The notes under the pieces: generated by a model
Database searches by the model: none
What the model saw: only the letters and a program-made list of their open reading frames with translations
Told to the model about the DNA's origin: nothing
Shown: positions 17,504 to 30,414 of the stretch, in pieces
How the letters are laid out: every line of letters starts with the position of its first letter
Numbering within the stretch: the stretch's first letter is position 1
Translations under genes and position numbers: made by a program
Assembly: GCA_028554795.2 (NCBI GenBank)
Contig: CM068825.1
Span: 153,590,053-153,654,052, forward strand
Origin: Sinohyriopsis cumingii
Lineage: Eukaryota > Mollusca > Bivalvia > Unionida > Unionidae
Direction: 5' to 3'
Length of the DNA stretch: 64,000 nucleotides

Positions 17504-18240
17504 TTGACACTGTTAGATACCGCCTCGCGACAATCAAGTTAGAAATTATATATTGAGAATATAATGACAACGTTTTTCGCATTTGTTATATTTCTGATGG
17601 ATTTGTTTTCTGTTTTTCAAATCGACAGAAGTTACAAACAAACTGGAGGGTGTGCGCATCGCTTGGCCTTACGGCCAGGTGAGAACAAAATGCAACAAAT
17701 GACTAGTAAATTGAACCCAATTTCCAATCACTTTCATGAAAGATTGTGCTACTTTTGTATTAAATGGGCACGTCTATTGATTTAGTTTGATGTTTTACGG
17801 CACAGAAACACAAGTAAATTATTTTCAGTGCAGAAGCAGTGGCATCACAATGCCTATTTTAAAGAGCCATGGGCAGCGACACACTACGGGTAAATGGCCT
17901 CAGGGGAGACGATGATGGCTCAAAGGAGTTTGGCGCCCCAAAACATCTGGCACCCATGGATTTTGCGCCCCAAAACCTCTGGCACCCATGGCTTTGGTGT
18001 CTCAAAACTTCCGGCGCCCGTTTTAACAGCCCCGTCTTCCCCATCCCCTCTCCGTTAGTATGCTACCGGTCATGTACACCATGGTAGCCAATCTGGGCTG
18101 ATACGATCGTACGATTCAAACCCACAACATTTGATCGCGAGTCCAGTTCTATATCAACCGAATCATTCATTTTGGATTTCAGCAAAATATACGTCATAGA
18201 AGTAATTCATAACATTAACTGATAAAATGAGTGAGATATA
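17504..18240. other. Non-coding DNA with a short GCGCCCC repeat
   Basis: No gene is recognised. At about 17930-18020 there are nearly three copies of a 33-bp unit built on GCGCCCCAAAACCTCTGGCA. The 73-codon open frame at 17564 has no supporting features. Confidence 0.5.
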
Positions 18241-19154
18241 TGTTATGTATATTTAATTTATATTTGATTTAATTCAATTGTTTGTTTGTTAGTTTTAATT
18301 TTTTTTTATTATTCCAGTACATGTTATAGTAATTTAATTTTGTTAACTGGAATTTGACATTTTCCAGAAATTAGTTTAATCTGTTTTTTCGTAAACACCT
18401 GAAAATATAACTTTGTATCTTTATGCTGACCTAGTTCCTGACCTTGATTGAGAATCAAGTAAACAACTTTTTTTTAATTATTCATTCGTAATGTTGGATT
18501 GATAAGAGTGAAATTGAGGATGACTGGGAGTACGTGATGTTAAGCAGTTGAACTTTCGATCTGCTTCTAGAAAGGAATTACGTGATCCCCATACGGGTAT
18601 CTATTTTGCGTCTTACTTAGACTGTATAATCGGTTTCTTGAAATAAATCATCCAGTTGTGTTTTTTACCTTTGACACTGAAAGGTGTTTTTCTCTGTTGT
18701 GACCAGTTCGAGTTACATTTTAATTTTTCTTCAGATTATTTGGATTCTAAGAGATTAATTCTTTTCCTTGGAATATTAAGTGCTAATACAGAATTTTTGG
18801 ACAAAGACATTTACTGAAATTTTATTCGGAATTCAAACACCGGATTATTTTCTGTGGTTCAACAGAGAACTGTTGACACTTCAGTGCTATAAAGGCTACA
18901 TTATACGTCATCGCCTTCCATTTTGGAGTTTCGTCGGGACTGGAACGCAAATTTATTAGAACATTTTATTACTTCGACTAATTATTTATAATTCTTGGAT
19001 TATTCTTGGATTATTTTTAGACTTGATTCTTAAAACCGAAAGTTCTTTTCCTCATTTTTACCTTGTTTTTTTTTCAAGGGAAATACATTATTTGTTAAAT
19101 TTGTTGTCTTCACTTTTTTCTTGTTACTGTTTATTAGAGTCTCAACACGTAACA
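18241..19154 (+). mobile_element. Solo LTR, Gypsy-like, + orientation
   Basis: This 914-bp unit begins TGTTATG and ends CGTAACA, with near-inverted termini typical of LTRs. It is the inverted relative of the unit at 39624-40500, sharing among others TTCGGAATTCAAACACCG and TTTATTAGAGTCT near the 3' end. No internal retroelement genes adjoin it, so it is a solo LTR. No target duplication is evident and divergence from the other copy is substantial, so it is probably old. Confidence 0.75.
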
Positions 19155-19513
19155 CACGTAGTACTTGGTTGCGAGAGAAGACAATTTTTTAAGTTGAAGG
19201 GAAAATTATATTGACTGCTTAACAGACAATTCAACTTATAATGTAACCCTTTCACAGCGATTTCCTGATTTCCATAACCTCCTTATTTAGTTGCGATTAC
19301 CTCATGTATGAAAGTCCTTTGTTATTTTCAGAGTCCCTATCACGAGTAAAACAGCATGGGACTTGTAGAGCCAAGTTAATTTAAGCTAGGTAATCCTCTG
19401 TACCATACAATCCAAGAGATTGCTGATGCTTTAAAAAAAAACGCATTTATGTAGGTTGTTTTTTTCCTAATATAATTTCTAAAACAATTTCAAACGTCAA
19501 TTCTGTTTCAACC

Positions 19514-19555
<42 letters not shown>

Positions 19556-21569
19556 TGAGAGAGAGGTGGGGTAAGAGTTGTTAATCAAAAGTAAATATAT
19601 GTATACATTATGAAATGAAAACTAGAAATGTGTTCATGCAACAGAGATACACACCATAATGACTGAAATAACCTGAACACAAACATTGCACAGGTGTGAC
19701 ATAGAGACATATGGACAAGTACATTGCTGTATGCCCCCACTGTTGTCAACATGGGGCATACATAAAATGCATTTTAACATAGTAATCTGTATTATGCATA
19801 AAATAATAAAACAATGACTTTTACTAAAATAACTATTTATTTTGAATGAAAAAATATACCAGGCAAAAGTAACAATGTGTAAAAATGTAATTAGTTGACA
19901 ATAATCACAGAATTTTGTTCACTATGTTTGATTTCAAGGTATGGTAAAATGAAAATATTGACTGGCCAAAATAATGCTAACACTGAATCACATGAGACTT
20001 GGAATGGTACTGCTGATGAAATTCAAACAGATAATGAATAAATCAAGATGGAAAACAAATAAGCATTATGGGAAATGAGATCTAATGCTGAATATACTAT
20101 GCAAGCTGGATAGTACAAAGGAACAAGTACAGCTGCTGTAAAACAAACAGCAGGCTTGTTCATAATAAAACTTTACTCAGCACTACATGAAAGAAATATT
20201 ACAGGGGACTTTGAAGTACTACTTAAAATTAACAAATCCTGGCAGCTCTTTGATTGACAAGAATATTTTCAAGAAAAGATTTGAATCCACTTTTTTATGA
20301 CAGTAAGCTGGTGCCCATTTGAACAAATAAGTAAGTCACATTCCTATTTAAACAAGTATTAAAATACTAAATTTGGCTGATCCAAATTTCTAAATGAAAA
20401 TAATTGTTCCAATTTTGGTACACAATTTATGGAAAAAATTGTTTATGTTGACTATTTTTCCAAAGGCATGAATACATATAACCCTAAATACCACAAACAT
20501 AACAGTTTCTGTGAATGCCATATGAAATGCAAACCAAAGTAAGAAAATTATTTGGGGAATATTATCTCAAGTAACTGTTTTTTCTCATATAGTTACCCCT
20601 TCTTCAAAGGATTTCAAAGATGTTGTGATACTGAAATAACTGACACCATACTGCATCCATTTACTTAATCTGAAGTACTGTACTGGTGTTTTGTGCATTC
20701 AAGATTTTTAAAAACAAACTGAAAATAATAAATAAAAAAGCTGACACATTTTTAAAGAAAGCCTACATGTGTATTTTTAAAGTAATGTCAAGTTTTTTAT
20801 GATAAGAAACTTGCAGTTGTACCACAGAAAAAATGTACATAATGATTCATTCGAAGTATGAACAAATTCCATCAAGGAGTTTTGGAAAAAATAAGCAAAT
20901 TAAAAACTTTAAATAAAACCTCGAGACAAATTTTATACAACTGTCACCTTAACCCAAAGGTAAAAAGGGCAAACAAGTATGTCACAGAATGAATGGTCTT
21001 AGCTTTGTCATGATTCATTCCAAGTATGACAAGAATCTATCAAGGAGTTTACAAACTATATGCAAATTAAAAACTTTTAAACTCAAAACCTCCACAAATT
21101 AGTTACTGCCACTGCTGGCATTAGAAAAGTGACTTTTAAGTCTTGCTTAGCCATTAACATGGACTCAAGCAAAACTCTATATAATGATTGTTCTAAACAC
21201 TAAAAATGCTACATTCACAATGGTAATGGTAGAGTGATGACAATATTTAATGGCATGCACTGTCAAGAGGATTTCATATAATTTAAAATTAAGCACATAT
21301 GTAACAGTTAACTCGACCCCTAAACAAACAAACAGGAGTCAAGCACTTTCTGACAGGACAAGGAGTTGCAATTGTGAAAAACAACTTTATAAATGACAAC
21401 AGACAGTAAAAGATTTATCATGGTATGATAGAATATTCATTTAATGTATTTTGCTTTTATCTTTTGATTGACCAGACTACTGATGATTATAATCACAGAT
21501 CGGTACTATTTACAGTTAACGATAGCAAATGAATGAGGCAACCTCTCATCCATAACATGCCATATATAC

Positions 21570-21750
21570 CTGCTTATAAGTCAAGTCAGACTGTAGAAAA
21601 CAAACTTCATGATCTGCCATAGCATAATGCGCCTGCAGATCAGGGTCTATGCTGTTTGTTCTACTGATTACTTATAACAAACTACACAGACCCAGATCTG
21701 CTGGTGCATTATGCAATGGCAGATCTGGGTCTGTGCAGTTAGACTTGCCT
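21570..21750. mobile_element. MITE-like inverted-repeat element, copy 1
   Basis: The unit opens CTTATAAGTCAAGTCAGACT and contains inverted copies of GATCTGGGTCTGTGCAGTT around a short centre. It is related to 57465-57665. No coding capacity. The superfamily is not identified. Confidence 0.6.
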
Positions 21751-22366
21751 TAAAGTAAATACATAAAATATTAACAATCAAGCTTATCAGTCATTACCAC
21801 AAACTTACTGGTGGCAAAATGAGTGCATTTATAGTATGCTGAGCATTACAGCTTCCTCTCATTAGCCTACTTGATTTCCTTTCAAATTGTTGACAATTGT
21901 CAAGGTCAATTTGTTCAGAAGTCAACGGAAAAATATTATAATGTATATCCGGCAGAATTTCCTTATCCATAAGAGTGATTCATATAAATTATAAATCAAT
22001 AGAATTATCCTTTTTGGGATTGACTTGCATCTCTTGCCTTTATAATGGTACTCCACCATCTGCTTTCCAACTACTGAGATTCCAAGAATAAATTCAAATT
22101 ACACAACCACTGATAAGTAAAATGAAAGGTGTTTTAGCCATTTGGTATGTACTTGTACCTACCATTATCAAAAAAAAAGTATTTCTGTTAAAAATGTTCC
22201 TTGACCTTCAATATCTCAAAACGTGAAATGAGTGGAATCTAACACCAGTACCTAGCACAAAACTGAGTACATTATCATCTCCTTTATCTGACCTCTGCTT
22301 ATGCGACAACTTTTATAATCTAAATCTTGTGATAACCTTATCTGAAATTACTGAAAATGATATCCA

Positions 22367-22431
<65 letters not shown>

Positions 22432-22629
22432 TCATGGCCTCAAATTACATTTTTGAAGGCAAGAACAGATGAATCCTACATACTATACATCTTCTACCAG
22501 TCCTCTGTAAACCATTTATTCAAATTTTAAATGGACTGCTTGTAAACTGTGAACTATTAGGTAATCATGCCCGTTGTGTCAGACTATAAAGCCATCTGAT
22601 GCACTAATGGTTTAACATTGACAATAAAC

Positions 22630-22752
22630 ACTACACAAAATGCATTAATTTCACCTACACAAAATGCAATAATTTCACCTACACAAAATGCATTAATTTA
22701 ACCTACACAAAATGCATTAATTTCACCTACACAAAATGCATTAATTTCACCT
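22630..22752 (+). repeat. 24-bp minisatellite
   Basis: Five tandem copies of CTACACAAAATGCATTAATT plus TCAC are nearly identical. Confidence 0.85.
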
Positions 22753-24379
22753 CTAATAACTTTATTCATTTAAACTAACTTTCAATCCCAACATATTCAC
22801 AAGAATTTTTTTTTAATATCAAATGGTATGCTAATAAGTATGTGTCTCTAGCCAGCTATTTACGCCATGGTGTACCTCCACATTTTATCACTTGCAAAAT
22901 GTTTAACAAAGAATTTTAACATTGATGTTTCTGTATTTGAAAGTGATACAGGAGTCTCACTATCTTCTTAACTGGCACTCTAGCTAAGGATGCCTTAGAG
23001 CTGAACAGTGTACTTGACCTCCTCATTTTTATATTTGGCCTTAATGCTCAAGTTCAATGCTATGAAATCTTGCAGGATTCCCAGAACACTTAGATTCGGA
23101 CATTTCCAAATAGGATAGTCATTAATGACATGTACAAGGGGTACCATCAGGAAACTTGACTGATATTTTCCAATCTTTTCTCAGCATATGGATCAGATAT
23201 GTCATGTCTGAGGGTTGAGATTATAAACCATGTGAGACTGGAAAAATCTGCAGTGTATATGAATACTAAAATTAGGTAGTCAGACTAAAATTATTGTCTC
23301 TGGCTCAATTAGCAGCTCAAGTACTATAATTAAGAACCGTGATGTCTCTGTACCATAGATCTACTGAGAAATGGTTGAAAAAGATACTGTAAATTTTCTT
23401 CATTTCTTCATGGTTTATTATTTTAAAGATTGCATCATATCAGAAAACTCCAGATATGAGTGATCTGGAAAATCTGCAAGACTTTTATGCTACTGTTGAT
23501 CCTCAAAATTGAAAAGTAGAAGATTAGTGGTTTTTGATGAGGCTGCCTTAGTTTATGAGGCTCAACAACAACTTTGTTCTTGAGATGATGATGAAAGTGG
23601 TGTAATATCTAGCAATTATATATCCTGGATGGTAAATGTGATAGACATTGATTTCCCTCTCAATGTTTAAGAGGTCATTACCATACATATGAATGATGTG
23701 CACATTTTAAAACTGAAACACTACAGTAATTCAACACTAAATGTTTTGTTTTAAATTGCTAATGGGAAGTTTTAACTTTGTTTTATTGGTGTAATATATC
23801 CTACCATGAACAAAACATAAGATTTAGCACAAAATCACCAGAAATATACAAAACTATTGCAACATTTACATACAAATCATCTTCATATACATGCAGACAG
23901 CATCAAACAACTGACTCTCTAATGCCCTATTTAGCTTGTGTATATATTTAACCTCGCCTATAAGTCAAAATAGTAACAACAATTAAGTTTTGCTTTTTAA
24001 AAAAAATGGGAAACTGCATCAAGATATTTTCATGTTTAAAATTTTGTATCTTGTACAAATAAATTTACTTACTACTAAACTTAGCGAGCCACGTCTGGAA
24101 TTTGTCTTCATTGTGAAGCATCATTTTCTGGTATTTCATGGAATATTAATGATGTCTTAAACATAATTTGACCAATATGGGTATATTTGAACAGGGGGTT
24201 ACTGACATATCAGCACAAGCCAGGCAACATAGTGCTCCACAAATCTCAGCCATCCCAAATAAGGCATACAAAATGACAATAAATGAACAAATGGTAAAAT
24301 TATTAAAATACAAATCATTTACATTTACCAGCAAACAACACTCATTAAAAAATGTCCAAGCCCATCCCTGTTGAAACAT

Positions 24380-24545
24380 CATCACGGACCCTTCTCAGCT
24401 GGAACATCATCACAGGATGCATCCCGTGGCAACAAGGTTGCCTTTATTAGTTGCCTCTTATGACACACAGGAGTGTGCACTGGGACTATTCTACATCTCT
24501 GACCCTTCTTGGTAGGTGAGGGGAACCTGCTGAGGGAGGTGATTA
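24380..24545. mobile_element. SINE-like fragment
   Basis: The phrase GTTGCCTCTTATGACACACA followed by GTGCACTGGGACTATTCTAC recalls a conserved domain of invertebrate SINEs. A related phrase appears at 60340-60390. The ends are not defined. Confidence 0.45.
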
Positions 24546-25155
24546 TTTTCCAGATAAATACATTTGAAAGAGTATTAAAAATATTCCCAAGTTTTGCATA
24601 TTTCTAAATCGCAGAACACAAATTCTGGTTATTCATGCCATGATTTAATTAATTAATCAAAATAATCCCAATCATTATAAATGGAATGCTTCAAGCTTTA
24701 GGCAAATCTTGTCCAGTGCCAATTTTATGTCCAACTTTTTATGACAGCATCCAGCCACCCCCCCTCTTCAGCATATGATGAAAGAATTACATTACGTTGT
24801 AGGAGATGTATACGATATGGTAAAATAGTTCCCACAGCGTAATAAATGAGTTCTTTTGTAGCTACAATATTTGCAAGCAGAATATAACTGGTGTTAATCT
24901 ATTTCTACTTTGCTTCTACTATAACAGTATTATTATCAAAGATGTTCATGAATCACATTGGTTACATTACATTTCCAAACCACATGAAGTATATGGGAAC
25001 ATTTTCAACTACTGTCTTTCAACACTGTCACATATACATGTTGTATAACTATTATGAAATTGACATGCAACATGAATAAAACTAACAAAAAATTCACAAC
25101 AAATCTGGTATTCTGCTGAATTCTAACCAGCAAACTGGGTTAAACATTAGTCAAG

Positions 25156-25631
25156 CTAACTGTCAGTTCTATATAATTTCTTTTTCTCTAACTTGTATCC
25201 TAGGCATAGTAATTTAGGTGACTGCGTCCATTTTGAGTCTTTGAAACAGCCTGTGATTGATATGACAAGTTTCTTAACAGTGCACCAACTCCTAGTGTCT
25301 TCTTGTAAGGTAAGATGTACCTCAAAAGTTGACACTGTTAAAGGATCACATGCAACCTGCACCAACTTTCGACATACATTTCTCTCTTGCAGACTGATAT
25401 GCAGACAGCAGCCCCGAATCCCACAAGGTTCATTGTCTGCCATGATCAAAATGTCTCTTGCTATCTTGGATGTAAGCCCACATGGAATCAGAATTTCACA
25501 ATGCAAGTGCTTGTCTCTGGCCTCTCGTAAACGTCTTTCTATTAGACTTGCTATTTCATTGGTCCTGGACAATTCAATAGCATCAGGTTCGTCGAATGTT
25601 CCATAGGACAGAGTCTCTGAGTAATCGTATA
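25156..25631 (-). CDS. DDIT4L: DDIT4/REDD-like stress-response protein, exon 2
   Basis: This is the last coding exon of a DDIT4 (REDD1/RTP801; scylla/charybdis in flies) homologue, a cytosolic stress-induced inhibitor of TORC1 signalling. Minus-strand exon 2 starts at 25631 after the acceptor ATTAATTTCAG and encodes about 158 residues. Family hallmarks are EPCGIRG, then VACDPLTVSTFEVHLTLQED with a Trp four residues on, and the C-terminal KKKLYR. The last two match human REDD1 (ALDPSLVPTFQLTL...; KKKLYSS) closely. Joined to exon 1 at 30017-30182 the product is 213 residues, near the usual 190-230. The frame is intact. A minor mismatch could exist in the splice choice, but phase and consensus agree. 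Confidence 0.93.
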
Positions 25632-25800
25632 CTGAAATTAATGAGCAGATGTTAGTTGGTGTACAGTTCTTTTTCTACTACAATATTTACTTTCGAGAGA
25701 CAAGAATTATAAAATCTATGTCATTTATCTACTTTGCAGTTGCTGATTGTGGCAAAAGCCTAAAATAATGACCAGTGCAAGAAAAGAAGATCACTGTGAC

Positions 25801-25859
<59 letters not shown>

Positions 25860-26789
25860 GTCCTTGAATGAATAAATTAAATCATGTTGGATTATATAAC
25901 ACTATTAATCTAAATAGCCGTGCCTTGAACTGAGACTCTTATTAATATAAAGATGCATTTCAAATTTTCTTCAAACTCAGCATAACTTGGTTTAAATGTA
26001 GAAAGCCTAGAGAATAGGCAATAAGCGGCCATAACGCTTACAAATATTTAATGTGGAATGTTAAAAATCAAAACTAAGTTAAAAAAAACCCATCAAAATA
26101 TAAAGATAATGCCGAATTTGGACAAAATCCTATAATTTGTAGTAAATTATGCCACAGAAATAATAATAAAAAAACATAAGATGACGGTAAATCAGGGGCG
26201 ACAACTACCCAAAATGATGTTGTGAAATGCTGGAAATAAAGCTAATTTAAGATCTCATAAATAGAAAAAATAACTATGTGTCAACTTTGGTTGAAATCAA
26301 GCAGTCCTTGGGAAACCAATCCAGGTGAATGGGCAAACAGGGGGCATAACTTGTGTAAATGCAGTTATGGACTGCTAAAAAAAAAGTTGAACTTATTCAA
26401 GGTCTCCTCATTATCGAGCTGCATGCCAAATTTGGTTGAAATAAATGAAGTTATGTAATGGAAAGCAAAATCAGGTGTTGTTTACTCTAAAAGATTATAT
26501 AAAAGCTGGAAATTAAATTCTTGTTAGTAAAATGCTAAACTTTGGTTTAAAAAATCCCAGTAAAGTAATATTGTTGAAACCAAATTGATGATGGATGGAC
26601 AGACTAATATATGCAGAGCCTTCCATTAGATTTAAATTGCAGAGTGAGTTGCCAAAGCAGTCAGGGATTTCAGGGGACCTCTCGCAACAGGGATATGATT
26701 TTTTTAAAAGTACACGTAGCTGGGTGTAAAGTAAAAGTAGCCAGGTAAATCATCCAGCCCCTGGTTGATAAAGAAAGCCATGTATATTG

Positions 26790-26940
26790 ATCTGATAGGC
26801 TATACATGGTGGCCAGTAAAACTCCAGTAAGAACCACTGACCCATGGGAAGCTACTGGTGGCCTTCTCACATACCTACACTGGCCAAGCCCAAGACTCGA
26901 ACCAAAGCAGACAGAGGTGAGATGGCAGTGATTGGTAAAA
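26790..26940 (-). mobile_element. tRNA-headed SINE, decayed copy
   Basis: This shares with 33123-33381 the phrases CTATACATGG.GGCCAGTA, ACCACTGACCCA.G.GAAGCTACTGG and GCAGACAGAGGTGAGATG.CAGTGAT. The box B region is decayed (ACTCGAACC on + strand). Confidence 0.7.
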
Positions 26941-27834
26941 GCATGTCATTTAAAAAACTTGGCCAACTTGGGCACCCATGAATGTCTGAGATAACAATAT
27001 GTTTTTTTATGTAAGCATTCAATATGTATCAGATGTATGTAAATTTAGCTTACTATAATTAACACAGCTCCAAGTTTATAAACTCCTGATTGTCGAAGGA
27101 GCTGCATCTTAAAAATTGTCAAAAAGTTTCCAAAAGAAAATTGTTGATCACTATGGACCTTTACAATTGTAGCTAAGTACTAAACTGGGTAGAAAAAATA
27201 TGAAAACATCAAGCTTTCATTGTGACATCACAGCACATCATATTCAATCCAATTTTCACTGGATCACACCTTTAAGTTGACCTTGTCCAAAAATGTCTAT
27301 GCAATTTAATATTGATTTTGCCACAAGTACTTGTCAGGGTGTGCAAATAGCAATGTTCTAAAGGAATATAGATTTATAAGAATCCGATAACAGGAATAAC
27401 TGCCATGCAAAGGTTGTACCTGTGTAATCAAATTCTAAGAAATAACACCCATCACTGCTATAGTGCTGGATGTCTACATGACCTGTGTGACTTTTACGGT
27501 AAAAAGCCATTCAATCAGATGAACATCTTGAGTTGCTGTCACAACTCGTAAATATGATCAGAAGAGTTTATAGTCATGAAGGTTAAAACGTGAAACTATG
27601 CATTTAGAGGAAACACTCACTTTAGAAGAAAATACATGTACCAAAGTTTTTAGATGAAATTAATTTATGCTAATTCAAATAGTGGATTTAAATGCATATA
27701 GAAGAATTCTTCTGACTTAAAACCACCATAGAATCACCCGCAACACCAATAGAGAATTTCATTTCTGCTTCTATAACATTAAAATAACTATGTTGCTAGA
27801 GAATCCTAAACACTGTCAACTTATTGGCATTTTC

Positions 27835-28165
27835 AATCAAATGGAAGTTTCCTCCAAGTAACAAGGCCTCCATATTTGCATGGTGAGTCATTTTTCAAGG
27901 AACAGGTGGTGATGTAGCACACTGTTTTTGACCATCTCGATAATTCCATACATTTTGAAGTTACATCTTTTTGAACACATGTATAAGAGAGTTTCCTTTT
28001 TTTATTTGTTCAATTATGTTTTTAAATATTAAAACTAGAGACTGCAAATACTGGACATAGATAACAGTTTTTACTGAATGGACTGTTTTAGGAATGGGAA
28101 AAGGACAGTGAGCAGTCTGTCTGCTTGATTACATTGAGAGTTTCCATTTGATTTGAAATGCCATT
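27835..28165 (+). repeat. Dispersed repeat Y, copy B
   Basis: This is the second copy of the repeat at 17165. Its right flank continues into a 29-30-bp minisatellite that is single-copy in copy A. Confidence 0.65.
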
Positions 28166-28342
28166 CAGTTAATAGTTTTAGGAATACCAATCAGTTCACA
28201 GTTTTAGGATACCAATGAGTTGACAGTTTTAGGGATAAGAATGAGTTGACAGTTTTAGGGATATCGAGGAGTTGACAGTTTTAGGGATACCATTGAGTTG
28301 ACAGTTTTAGGGATAAGAATCAGTTGACAGTTTTAGGGACTC
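28165..28342 (+). repeat. 29-30-bp minisatellite
   Basis: Six to seven copies of a unit built on GAGTTGACAGTTTTAGGGAT vary at a few positions. Copy A of repeat Y has one related unit (AGTTGACACTGTTAGATACC), so the array grew from sequence inside the dispersed repeat. Confidence 0.8.
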
Positions 28343-30016
28343 CCTGGCAACAAGCAGGTTTAAAGAAATTATAAACTGATGACTGAAATGAATTTCTTTT
28401 GTAGAGGGCCTCAAGGAAGATGCATTGTATTTAACTGAGTTATCCTCTTTAAATAATCCTCTTTAAATAAAGACATTATTATTGTTATTAAATTTACTTT
28501 TGTGGATTATTTTTATATCATAAATGCCTTTTATTTTTAAAATCAGTAGGAGGATACAAATCAATAGGACGGTGTGCAAATGCTATATATGCTGTTGTTT
28601 CAATCCAGATCCTAATAAACACTGCTAAACCTGAAACCCAAAACAAAGCCTGACAGTCATGCGAAGTCATTACAGAAAGATGTATTTATATTGTGAATGA
28701 TACAGATATGCCCTTCTAAGATGCAACACATTTGGATTTGTTTCCTAATTACCAGTCACGCTTTAGGGTATATGATGCAAATATCATACTTTTCATTTGG
28801 TAATTTTTGCGGCAAAGACAAAAAAAATAAAACAATGAGTTTGTCTACACGTTTAGTAACTCAGCAAGTCAAACTTAGAGATATAGCCTTTATTTCCATA
28901 GTTTATCCAGTTAACACATTTTGAAGTAATAATAAACATTTCACATGTGTCTTTGTTATTATCCAAATTCAGAATTTTTCTCCTTACGTTTGCAGTCAAT
29001 GAATAGGGCATATATTGAACCTAAGTATTTCGGTTTGGTTGATTTAATCATCAAACTCGTATTGCATCATGAGGCAAAAAAGTCCTTAATACTGCACCAG
29101 TCATCATGAAAACAATATTGTATACCCCTACATACTGATGCAATCTCTGATATTTTCAACATCCTGAAGGTGTGTCTGTAAACTGTGATCAAAATAGTGG
29201 GAAAAAAATTCTTCCTCCTGGCATGCTATGGTAAGAAATAGTGACACATGACTCAACAATCTATGCCAATGACTGTACAGTAATGTCACCGAAAATTACC
29301 TTAATGAAAAAGAAAGTTAAAAAAGAAAGATCGATTACCTAGCCCCTTAGTAAGTATAATCGCAAATCTAAGGCCCATTGAATTAAGTTTAGGAGTAAAG
29401 CTGGGAAGGAAAATGATATAACGTGTATTTTACTTATATAGTATATTTAATATCGTATGAGTCATTTGTGTTCTTTTCAACATTCTTAAAGAGTGCGTGT
29501 GTAAAATGATTTACTTTTCCTCTTGACATGCACTGGTAGGTACCAATGATACATGACTCAGCCATGTCTGCTAGGTACTGTCATGTGACGCAACAATGCT
29601 TACAAGAAAGGGGAAAAAAACACAAAAATACGGGGAAAAATTAATGACAAAAATATATGAACAAATTAAATAGTTTGTAATATATGATACCTACGATTGC
29701 TTACAAAGTGAGCCGAACAAAGCTTGCGGCTCTGTAGTTACCGATCAGCTGTTCGCTCAAGAGGGATTTACTCAAACGGTTTATAAAAATTGGTATAGTC
29801 TCTGTAGCATCAGCCTTCAATCAAACCTAAAGGTCACCGAAATTACTTGTATAAGTATACAAATTACATACATCCCTCAAAATGTTTTAGGATAATAAAT
29901 CTCAAATAAATGACTGGGCACTTGTCCAATCTTTTTAAATCTTGAGACAACCCCCACATACGAACGCCATGACAGAATTTGTGCCTACATAACAGAAGAA
30001 AATTTAAATATCTTAC

Positions 30017-30182
30017 CATCCAAGTCATTGCGCCTATCATGGTCCGTCTCTATGATACATGCAGGCTCAAAGGTCTTTTCCTCTTTTCTAAACATTTTGT
30101 GAAATGTAAACTTCATTTTGTGCATCAGTTTTGTAAAGTCTGTGTTTGATTGTACCGTCTCACCAGCCACGGAAAATTCCAT
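30017..30182 (-). CDS. DDIT4L: DDIT4/REDD-like stress-response protein, exon 1
   Basis: Coding exon 1 on the minus strand starts at ATG 30182 and ends at 30017 before a strong donor (GTAAGA). It encodes 55 residues, MEFSVAGETV onward, plus one base that joins exon 2 to give an in-frame Val. The N-terminal part of this family is variable, so identity rests on exon 2 and the clean splice. An in-frame TTG six bases upstream is not preferred. The segment is Lys/Phe-rich in the middle (MKFTFHKMFRKEEKTFEP). Confidence 0.85.
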
Positions 30183-30350
30183 TTTCAAGCAGACGACGGT
30201 AGTCCGGCTTAAGTAACTGCAGGAATTATTTGTATTTATAACCCAACAAAATGAAATTAAGTTTTATGTAGCACAGTCGAGATTGATCAATATATGAATA
30301 TATAGCTAACACTGTAAAAACGATTCAAGTATCACATCAGCACTTCAACC

Positions 30351-30414
30351 TGACGTCCCATCAGCTGATCGAAGCCGAATGACTTTTCACTATGTACATC
30401 CATTCCTTATATGG
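30351..30414 (-). promoter_or_regulatory. Candidate promoter sites of the DDIT4-like gene
   Basis: About 170-230 bases upstream of the start codon are TGACGTC (30351-30357, a CRE/ATF-type half or full site) and CCTTATATGG (30405-30414), a perfect CArG box for serum response factor. Both suit a stress- or signal-induced gene. No TATA box is clear. Confidence 0.45.

Larger units (their letters stand above)
19155..25155. other. Non-coding DNA downstream of the DDIT4-like gene
   Basis: No coding gene is seen in about 6 kb. Part may be a long 3' untranslated region of the minus-strand DDIT4-like gene, but I cannot place its poly(A) site; minus-strand AATAAA words occur, for example near 19836 and 24441. 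Within it lie a (GA)n tract at 19514-19565, (AT)n at 22372-22431, a 24-bp minisatellite at 22630, a MITE at 21570 and a SINE-like fragment at 24380. Confidence 0.45.
25632..30016 (-). other. Intron 1 of the DDIT4-like gene
   Basis: A 4.4-kb phase-1 intron has donor GATG|GTAAGA at 30017/30016 and acceptor TTTCAG at 25632. It contains (AT)n at 25803-25850, SINE and dispersed-repeat copies and a minisatellite. No separate gene is seen inside. Confidence 0.85.

Noticed and set aside
25193-25606. A + strand open frame opposite DDIT4-like exon 2
   Set aside because: It has no domain similarity, whereas the minus strand shows clear family motifs and splice sites; it is a shadow frame.
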